Under the pieces are notes generated by a model. The model searched no databases. It was given only the letters and a program-made list of their open reading frames with translations, and was not told where the DNA came from. A DNA stretch of 23,611 nucleotides from a virus. Below, in pieces: positions 14,257 through 20,001 of this stretch. Location of the stretch: IMG/VR virus record IMGVR_UViG_3300007603_000027, positions 1-23,611 of that record. The stretch is one strand, 5' to 3'. The position numbers and the translations under genes were made by a program. Each line of letters begins with the position of its first letter. The first letter of the stretch is position 1.

Positions 14257-15234
14257 TTAACGAAGTATGTTTAAGTACTCTTTTATATCTGGAAATAGAT
14301 CTTCGTTTTCATTTTTGATTGCTTTAGCTAGATTTACTTGTCTGTCTATAAAGTTTATATCTACTGGGTATCCGAAATTCTTCAAGCGATTCTTACTAGA
14401 TGAATTTTCTATGTTTAAATTAGGGAACACTTCCCTAAAAAACCTAAATTCAAAGAAATTAGGTATTATTGAGGATGCACTTGGAAACACATTTTTATCT
14501 ATATCTAGCTCTAAGGACCAATCAGGATTTAACATTTCTATAAATCTTTTATGTAACTTTTTGTAATAGTAAGAAGTAGGATGGTTTGTAGAGGTTACAA
14601 TAAGATGATCTTTGTATTCATTAAGTATGTCCAATGTGTTTATATAGTTTTTAAATTTAGCTGATTCTTTTTTCTGTTTTCTTTTGTTTTTATTTATAGA
14701 TTTTTTTGCAGCATATTCTATTAATTTAGCAAATTTAGGATCGTACTCATTTTTTAACCAATTCAATATTTCACTATTGTTGTATCCTTGTTCGATTAAC
14801 CATATAAAAACATATGGCATAATTGTTTCACGGTCTTGATAAAATTGATTTAAATATCCAGAAAAATTAAATACAGGTAAACATATTACTTGTTTTTTAT
14901 TATTATATTTATGTTCAATATATTCGGTAGTTGCTTTTACGGGCCTCTCCCTGATGCCTTTTCTAAAATCCTGGCAAACAATAATATCTGCGTTATCTAT
15001 AATTCTCTCAATAGAGTGAATTACTTTTTTAGTAAATCCTTCATTTTTTTTAGCAGGCAAATACATGAATGGAGAAACCACAAAATCAGGCCATTTCGGC
15101 CAAACACTCATAAGATCATAGTCTGATGCTTTTAATACTTCATATAATTCATTGAATTGTGCATTTTCGTTAGTTAACGCTCGACCCAATACAGCTAATT
15201 GAAAATTTCCGTAAAAAACAATTTTTTGTTTCAT
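14257..15234 (-). CDS. WcbI-like polysaccharide-modifying protein, copy 2
   Basis: A 325-residue protein starting MKQKIVFYGNFQLAVLGRAL. The 'YGNxQ...L' first strand and the later NHPTSYYYKKLHK (about 220-232) resemble the WcbI family, capsule-biosynthesis enzymes with an SGNH-hydrolase-like fold proposed to act as acyl or acetyl transferases; here Phe replaces the usual Cys of GNCQ. It is clearly paralogous to the gene at 16913-17887: WLKNEYDPKF, FKNYINT and the PTSYYY region match, roughly half the residues being identical by eye. The start at 15234 forms an ATGA overlap with the upstream fusion gene, so the two are coupled. G+C is very low, which may mark acquired DNA. Confidence 0.55.
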   Translation of the reverse strand: MKQKIVFYGNFQLAVLGRALTNENAQFNELYEVLKASDYDLMSVWPKWPDFVVSPFMYLPAKKNEGFTKKVIHSIERIIDNADIIVCQDFRKGIRERPVKATTEYIEHKYNNKKQVICLPVFNFSGYLNQFYQDRETIMPYVFIWLIEQGYNNSEILNWLKNEYDPKFAKLIEYAAKKSINKNKRKQKKESAKFKNYINTLDILNEYKDHLIVTSTNHPTSYYYKKLHKRFIEMLNPDWSLELDIDKNVFPSASSIIPNFFEFRFFREVFPNLNIENSSSKNRLKNFGYPVDINFIDRQVNLAKAIKNENEDLFPDIKEYLNILR

Positions 15235-16847
15235 GTGCAATATTTTCTGTAAAGTTTGATATCAAGTTCCATGTTCTTAGAAATATAATTTTTTAATTCA
15301 TCATCAAGATCTTTAAATTTAATTATTTCACCTTGGCTATCATTTCTATTTATAATGCTTTTATCTTCAATCTCGCTTGAATCTATCCAATAGCACTCTT
15401 GAAAAACTTGATCAAACAATTTATCAATATTGTTAATATCGGATACCTTAAATGTGTCTAGCAATTTTACGGCTTCGTTGAAGTCTTTTTCTGTGCAAGG
15501 CATGGATTTAAAATTCGTAAGAACTCTTATATACCAATTGGAGTGCAGATCCTTAGATTTTATGTGATCTATAAATGATTTTGACTTTAAAAACTTATGA
15601 GATATTAACTCGTGTGATGAGCTATTTCCCTTGGAATAATTATAAAGAGATTGCTCTCTTTCAAATGGGTCCCTTAAATTAGTGTAACGTAACCCGCTTG
15701 TTCCAGCTATATTTAAGATGTCTTGTATTTTACTATCAAGTAGGCACAATCCATCTGGTTTTAATACTATAGAAAATAAATTAAAATTATATATTTTAAG
15801 ATCTTTTATGAAATTATCTATTTCACAATAATAAGTTCTATGATCTTTACTGTGTTCTGTAAAATTTACATTATTTATTCTTTTCTTTAGGGGGTCGTGC
15901 GCAAAAATAATTCCAACTTGTTTGCCTGAATCAGTTAATAAAAATCTACATAGATCAAGGTTCCAGTTTCTTTTGGAATTCCAAGATTTTTGAATTGCAT
16001 ACAGTCTATATAAATTAGCGGTAAGCCTGGTGGTGTAGGTTCCGCCACATCTTGGAAAATGTAAATAAATTGGTATTTTGGGTGGCTGAGTTTTTGAGCT
16101 AGAATTAATAACGCCTAAATATTTATTGTCTTTATTTAATAGCTCAATTATTAATTGCTCCCTTATTTTAGTTAAACTTAATTTATTCAACCCAGGAGAA
16201 TTGGATGTAAATTCGTCTACAGTTCTGTGTGCAACATGAAATACTTTGTGTTTGCTTAACGTCTCATAGTCTTTTGTGTATAGCGCAACGTATTTTCTTA
16301 CTGGGCAAATATTATAATTAACGCTTCCGCAATTTAAGTATAAAAAATTTTGATCATGGTAAACTGTATACCCCTTTCTTTTGTATTCTTTTTTAAGTAA
16401 TTGTTTATTTTGGTCTGAATACAATACTATGTCTTTGCAAAATGACAAAAACTGTTCTTTTGTGCCAAGTGCAAAGCATGGGCAATATCTATCTAAAAAT
16501 GTTATTTTATCTGTTGGTTCTTTTATATCATTTATAGATAAGTATCTATTTACAACATCATAATCGGATACAAAAAATGATTCACTTTCATCTTGGGTAG
16601 AGTACGCAAGCCACCTTAAGTAGCAAGATAGTCCATATTGGCTTAATCTACTTCCAGAAATATCAATGTGGATTCTTTCAACACTTTGTTTAAACTCGTT
16701 GTAATATGGACTTCTTTCAGCATCACGTTGATTTAATATAATTGCCTCAAATCCATTTTGTTCCCAACTCTGTTTCCAAAGGTTTAATATCTCTGTTTGA
16801 TCTTCTTCTCCTAATTCCTCAAAATATGTGTATATTTTATTTTTCAC
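15231..16847 (-). CDS. Fusion of glycosyltransferase-like and sulfotransferase domains
   Basis: A 538-residue protein starting with GTG (16845-16847). Residues 1-210 resemble DxD-type sugar transferases: KIYTYFE start, LWKQSWEQNGFEAIILN, YLRWLAYST near 76-84, then FFVSDYDVVN with the acidic motif at 95-97. Residues 256-538 are a PAPS-type sulfotransferase: HFPRCGGTYTTRL (263-275) is the phosphosulfate loop and LRDPFEREQSLYNY (391-404) the 3'-phosphate motif. The C-terminal part aligns with the separate sulfotransferase at 7776-8612. It probably adds a sugar and sulfates the same glycan. It is preceded by the repeated promoter element R2 and coupled to the WcbI-like gene downstream. Confidence 0.65.
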   Translation of the reverse strand: MKNKIYTYFEELGEEDQTEILNLWKQSWEQNGFEAIILNQRDAERSPYYNEFKQSVERIHIDISGSRLSQYGLSCYLRWLAYSTQDESESFFVSDYDVVNRYLSINDIKEPTDKITFLDRYCPCFALGTKEQFLSFCKDIVLYSDQNKQLLKKEYKRKGYTVYHDQNFLYLNCGSVNYNICPVRKYVALYTKDYETLSKHKVFHVAHRTVDEFTSNSPGLNKLSLTKIREQLIIELLNKDNKYLGVINSSSKTQPPKIPIYLHFPRCGGTYTTRLTANLYRLYAIQKSWNSKRNWNLDLCRFLLTDSGKQVGIIFAHDPLKKRINNVNFTEHSKDHRTYYCEIDNFIKDLKIYNFNLFSIVLKPDGLCLLDSKIQDILNIAGTSGLRYTNLRDPFEREQSLYNYSKGNSSSHELISHKFLKSKSFIDHIKSKDLHSNWYIRVLTNFKSMPCTEKDFNEAVKLLDTFKVSDINNIDKLFDQVFQECYWIDSSEIEDKSIINRNDSQGEIIKFKDLDDELKNYISKNMELDIKLYRKYCT

Positions 16848-16869
16848 TCTTAAATTAGTATATAGGACT
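16841..16869 (-). repeat. Direct repeat R2 upstream of the fusion gene
   Basis: This 29-nt stretch is identical at 27 positions to 17881-17909. The repeat spans the promoter -10 region, the leader and the start codon (GTG here, ATG in the other copy) and runs into the first codon. Beyond it, towards the -35, similarity fades. The same block thus sits at the start of two different genes. Confidence 0.75.
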
Positions 16870-16883
16870 CACTTAAATGCCAA
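16855..16883 (-). promoter_or_regulatory. Putative promoter within repeat R2
   Basis: The minus strand reads TTGGCA (16878-16883), 17 nt, then TACTAA (16855-16860); TATACT overlapping it is an alternative -10. The layout is the same as in R1 at 17895-17923. The -10 ends 7 nt before the GTG start, so the mRNA would have almost no leader. The -10 match is modest. Confidence 0.4.
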
Positions 16884-16912
16884 ATATTAGTAAGATGTGA
16901 ATTTTTATCATT

Positions 16913-17887
16913 TTATGAGTTGAGTATATTTAAGTACTCTTGTATTCCTGGATGCATGCCCTGGTTTTCGTTTTTCATTTTATTGGAGATAATTACTTGT
17001 TCGTTTATGAATTCTATATCCACTGGTCTCATAAAATTGGTTAAAGATTTTTCGTAAGATAATTGTTCTATGTTTAAACTAGGGAACGCTTCTTTGAAAA
17101 ATTTAAGTTCAAACAAGTTAGGAATATTTGATCCACTTGGAAATATGTTTTTATTTGTATCTAATTCAAATACCGATTTGGGATCTAGTATGTGTGTAAT
17201 TTTTTTACATATTTCTCCATAATAATAAGACGTTGGGCAATTCATGGAGGACACAATTAGATTATCTTTGTATTTATTGAGTGTGTCGCAAGTGTTTATA
17301 TAATTTTTAAATTTAAGTGATTCTTGCTGCTGTCTTTTGCTATTTTGATTTATAGATTTATTTGCTGCATGTTCGATTAAATCAAAAAATTTTGGATCAT
17401 ACTCGTTTTTTAGCCAGTCCAATATTTCATTATTGCTGTATCCTTTTTCGGTTAACCATAGAAAAACGTATGGCATCACCGCATCGCTATTTGGGTACTG
17501 CTCATTTAAGTATCCAGAAAAAGATACAATAGGTAAGCATACTATTTGTTTTTGTTTAGAATATTTATCGTGAATATATTCCGTAGTGCATTCGATTGGT
17601 CTTTTTTCAACATCTTTTTTGAAATTTTGACAAACAATAATGTCTGCATCATCCATTGCAGATTGAATAGAATCTATCACCTCCTGAGTAAACCCGTCAC
17701 TTTTCTTGTTAGATAAGTACGTAGATGGACAAATTACAAAATTAGGCCACTCTTTCCAAGTGCTATTAAGATTGTAATCTGATGCCTTTATTGCCTGGTA
17801 TGATTCATTAAATTTTAAATCTTGTGCTAGGGCCCTGCCAATGACCGCTAGTTGCATATTTCCGTAGTAAACGATTTTCTTTTTCAT
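16913..17887 (-). CDS. WcbI-like polysaccharide-modifying protein, copy 1
   Basis: A 324-residue protein starting MKKKIVYYGNMQLAVIGRAL. I use the ATG at 17887, where the domain begins and where the paralogue starts, rather than one 12 codons upstream (17923). It shares the YGNxQ N-terminus and NCPTSYYYGEI (about residues 220-230) with the copy at 14257-15234, and with WcbI-type capsule enzymes (SGNH-like fold, proposed acyltransferase in capsule synthesis). Met replaces the Cys of GNCQ. Conservation between copies is strongest in the middle (WLKNEYDPKF; FKNYINT). Promoter-like repeat R1 runs into its start codon. Its stop is 66 nt before the fusion gene, so it may also be read through into the next genes. 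Confidence 0.55.
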   Translation of the reverse strand: MKKKIVYYGNMQLAVIGRALAQDLKFNESYQAIKASDYNLNSTWKEWPNFVICPSTYLSNKKSDGFTQEVIDSIQSAMDDADIIVCQNFKKDVEKRPIECTTEYIHDKYSKQKQIVCLPIVSFSGYLNEQYPNSDAVMPYVFLWLTEKGYSNNEILDWLKNEYDPKFFDLIEHAANKSINQNSKRQQQESLKFKNYINTCDTLNKYKDNLIVSSMNCPTSYYYGEICKKITHILDPKSVFELDTNKNIFPSGSNIPNLFELKFFKEAFPSLNIEQLSYEKSLTNFMRPVDIEFINEQVIISNKMKNENQGMHPGIQEYLNILNS

Positions 17888-17909
17888 TCTTAAATTAGTA
17901 TGTAGGACT
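17881..17909 (-). repeat. Direct repeat R1 upstream of WcbI-like copy 1
   Basis: This is the partner of the 29-nt block at 16841-16869 (27 of 29 identical). Next to it is a dyad TGACT-CTAA-AGTCA (17909-17922) that overlaps the putative -35 box and is not conserved in R2, so R1 may carry an operator that R2 lacks. Confidence 0.75.
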
Positions 17910-17923
17910 GACTCTAAAGTCAA
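17895..17923 (-). promoter_or_regulatory. Putative promoter within repeat R1
   Basis: The minus strand reads TTGACT (17918-17923; 5 of 6), 17 nt, then TACTAA (17895-17900). The box spacing equals that in R2. The -10 ends 7 nt before the ATG at 17887. A 5-bp dyad covers the -35. The -10 match is poor, so confidence is moderate only. Confidence 0.4.
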
Positions 17924-17941
17924 ATATAAATAAACACTATT

Positions 17942-18119
17942 TTATTCATCGATGGGCGATACTTCTTCCACTTGAACTTCAACTGGAATGTCTGAAGCAT
18001 CCACTGGTACCGAGGCCCACGTCAGCCCGAGCCTTGCAATTTCCGCTTCACACTCTTCTTGAGTCCCCGTAAAAAAAATACTCTGTGTAGATATTGATTT
18101 CAGAACCAACGCCGCCCAT
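17942..18119 (-). pseudogene. Small fibre-module gene broken by a one-base shift at an 8-T run
   Basis: From the ATG at 18119 the frame reads MGGVGSEINIYTEYFF and then enters a run of eight T residues (18071-18078), after which it stops within a few codons. Removing one T gives a continuous 58-residue protein, going on TGTQEECEAEIARLGLTWAS and ending VEEVSPIDE with TAA at 17942. The TGTQEECEAEIARLG segment resembles the end of the 62-residue neighbour (SEEQAKAEL). The break may be a sequencing error in the homopolymer, a real mutation, or slippage at the T8 run. It is the last gene of the fibre module. No function is assigned; small genes here are sometimes fibre assembly partners. Confidence 0.6.
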
Positions 18120-18171
18120 CGGGACTAACGAAAGGCTCATTAAGTGCTGTAGGAGTTGGGAAGTTTATCAT
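18100..18171 (-). CDS. Very short ORF overlapping the 62-residue gene by ATGA
   Basis: The ATG at 18171 overlaps the upstream TGA as ATGA, the coupling style used elsewhere in this genome, and gives 23 residues: MINFPTPTALNEPFVSPDG then RRWF and TGA. The start resembles the N-terminus of the 100-residue protein at 19694-19996 (IDFPNSPSDGY...EGRRWKW), a common beginning of small phage fibre-associated proteins. It may be the real start of the broken gene at 17942-18119, in which case a second frame change is needed near 18105, or a decayed remnant. Confidence 0.4.
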   Translation of the reverse strand: MINFPTPTALNEPFVSPDGRRWF

Positions 18172-18356
18172 TGTAATTCGGCTTTCGCTTGCTCCTCGCT
18201 GTCAAACCAACTCCACCCATCCACAGGGTAAGTATGCTCGTCTTTAGCTTCTCTATATAGTCGATAACGTGCATTGATTACGAAGTTAGGTCCATGTAAA
18301 AGTTGCCCCTCGTCCAATTTGTAGAATCCTGATGTGTTTAACGTTTCTTCATCCAT
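18168..18356 (-). CDS. Small fibre-module protein, 62 residues
   Basis: A 62-residue protein: MDEETLNTSGFYKLDEGQLL, HGPNFVINARYRLYREAKDEH, then YPVDGWSWFDSEEQAKAEL. Proteins with the 'SGFYKLDxGxLxxGPNFV...YPVDGWxWFDS' pattern are familiar as small products next to phage fibre genes, possibly assembly partners or tip proteins, with no proven role known to me. The ATG follows the stop of the leucine-rich-repeat gene by 4 nt and its TGA overlaps the next ATG. Confidence 0.55.
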   Translation of the reverse strand: MDEETLNTSGFYKLDEGQLLHGPNFVINARYRLYREAKDEHTYPVDGWSWFDSEEQAKAELQ

Positions 18357-18360
18357 AAAA

Positions 18361-19692
18361 TTATCCTGTTACAGTCCAGTTTTTAGCCGTAGCTATTGAT
18401 ATATCATCGGCGACATTGCCATAATTGCCTGTGACCGTAATTGTCCTGGTTGTTGCTACTGAGGCTAAGTTAGTATAAATCTGATTAAGTGCAGCTGTGC
18501 TTAATCGGCAATTTGCAAAATCCACGTTTACCTTCATGCCTGTTACGGTGCATGATGTGAGTGAGCGGCAGGTGTTAAATGTGGTTCCAAGAGTCGTCAT
18601 AGCATTAAAGTTGCACGGCCCCAGCTTTCTTAAAGTGTGGCAGTTTATAAAAGCTGAGGCTGCGGTCGTGCATAACGGCAGGCTCCACAGAGATATATCA
18701 ACTGCTTGCAATGCAAAGCAGTTTTCAAACATATTAGCGATTGTAGTAACTTTTGCGGTGTTCCAGTTGCGAACGTTTAGCGTTCCCAGAGAGCGACAAT
18801 TGTGAAAAGTGTAACTAAAATTTGTGCAGTTAGCAGTATTCCAATTTCCGACATCTATATCCGTGAGAGCACTACAGTTTTGAAACATACTTGAGAGGCT
18901 TGTAGCTGCCGATGTGACCCAGTTCGTGCAAATTACTTTTTGGATAGTTTGACAATCCCGGAGCATATCCGCAAAAGTGGTGACTTTTGACATGTTCCAA
19001 CTAGACCCATCTATTACCTTTATACCACTGCACGAAAAAAACATGGCTGCAACAGTGGTTATGTTTGACATGTTCCACTCTGTCTCGTTTATAGACTGAA
19101 GCGCAGGACAATACTGAAATAAAGCGCCGACATTGTTAACTAATCCCCAAGAAGAGATATAGACCCTTTCGAGGTAAGAGTGGCGAACAGCTGACGACCC
19201 GATAAACAACCTTTGCGCGGCTAAAAGATTTGGAAGATTTATATTAACATCAAGCAAACCCGTAGCGTACATTTGCATGCCGGTTGGCGACGTGATTTTT
19301 TGCGATAGATCGCAAAGTGTAAATGTTGCCGAGCCTACTGGCGTTATGGTAATTATGGCTTGCTTATATCCGCGAGTAGAGAGAGTGCCATCCAATCCAG
19401 AAGAACTGTAGCTGTAATTGTAGGTAGTATTTGCGTTGCTTAATGCTGTTGTGGTATTACCGTCTCCCCAGTTTATAGTGTATGCGGAGTTGTCGGAGGT
19501 CTGCATTTTGATAACCACATAGTTTTCAGTTTGATCAAAAACAGCATGTAGTATTTTTACGGAATTAGCTTCGGCAGAAGGTAGTACGAGCCAATCGGAA
19601 GGACGGACCCATGCAGTGCTTGATCCACCTCCTCCACCAGTTTCAGTAAAAAGTGGCACTGTTCCTAAATAAGCTTTTACAACGGTAGGCAT
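18361..19692 (-). CDS. Fibre protein with PKD-like domain and BspA-type leucine-rich repeats
   Basis: A 443-residue protein. Residues 1-25 (VVKAYLGTVPLF, then GGGGG) form an attachment-type start and hinge. Residues 45-125 resemble a PKD-like beta-sandwich (YTINWGDGNTTT). From about 180 to 385 there are some eight repeats of about 25 residues with pattern W-N-x-x-x-x-T-x-x-x-x-x-F-x-x-C-x-x-L, as in BspA/DUF285 surface proteins (NMSNITTVAAMFFSCSGI; NTAKVTTIANMFENCFAL). Almost every repeat has a cysteine at the same place, forming a ladder. BspA-type repeats bind other surfaces, so this is likely a receptor-binding protein. It starts 1 nt after the stop of the 100-residue gene. Confidence 0.7.
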   Translation of the reverse strand: MPTVVKAYLGTVPLFTETGGGGGSSTAWVRPSDWLVLPSAEANSVKILHAVFDQTENYVVIKMQTSDNSAYTINWGDGNTTTALSNANTTYNYSYSSSGLDGTLSTRGYKQAIITITPVGSATFTLCDLSQKITSPTGMQMYATGLLDVNINLPNLLAAQRLFIGSSAVRHSYLERVYISSWGLVNNVGALFQYCPALQSINETEWNMSNITTVAAMFFSCSGIKVIDGSSWNMSKVTTFADMLRDCQTIQKVICTNWVTSAATSLSSMFQNCSALTDIDVGNWNTANCTNFSYTFHNCRSLGTLNVRNWNTAKVTTIANMFENCFALQAVDISLWSLPLCTTAASAFINCHTLRKLGPCNFNAMTTLGTTFNTCRSLTSCTVTGMKVNVDFANCRLSTAALNQIYTNLASVATTRTITVTGNYGNVADDISIATAKNWTVTG

Positions 19693-19693
19693 A

Positions 19694-19996
19694 TTATTGT
19701 TTTATGAAATAAATTGTATTTGCATCTTTTGTCAATCCGTCGTATTCGGCCTGAGTAACACAACGAATAGTATTAACTGGAGTAGTGTCTGCCCCTTGTT
19801 TTTCTATTTTGCTATCTAACTCTGGCTGTAGGTTAACCACATTGTAAATTTGTAAGGTATACGGCTGACTAGCTGCATAATTAAGCCATGCGCCTGTTGT
19901 GGCATCCCATTTCCAGCGACGGCCTTCAATGGATGTTTCGTTTTCTGGCGGATAAATATATCCGTCACTTGGTGAATTTGGAAAATCTATTGGCAT
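19694..19996 (-). CDS. Small fibre-associated protein, 100 residues
   Basis: The N-terminus (PIDFPNSPSDGYIYPP, then EGRRWKWDATTGAWLNY) is the common start of small phage tail proteins ('FPNSPsxGdxyxxxGrxWxWDG'). The C-terminus (RCVTQAEYDGLTKDANTIYFI) is the equally common 'TQAEYDxLxxKDxNTLYFI' ending found on fibres and structural proteins. Between them is a fibre-like segment (NVVNLQPELDSKIEKQ) like the one in the gene at 22511-23611. It is probably a short fibre or a connector. It starts 5 nt after the stop of the 835-residue gene. Confidence 0.6.
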   Translation of the reverse strand: MPIDFPNSPSDGYIYPPENETSIEGRRWKWDATTGAWLNYAASQPYTLQIYNVVNLQPELDSKIEKQGADTTPVNTIRCVTQAEYDGLTKDANTIYFIKQ

Positions 19997-20001
19997 ATAT
20001 T

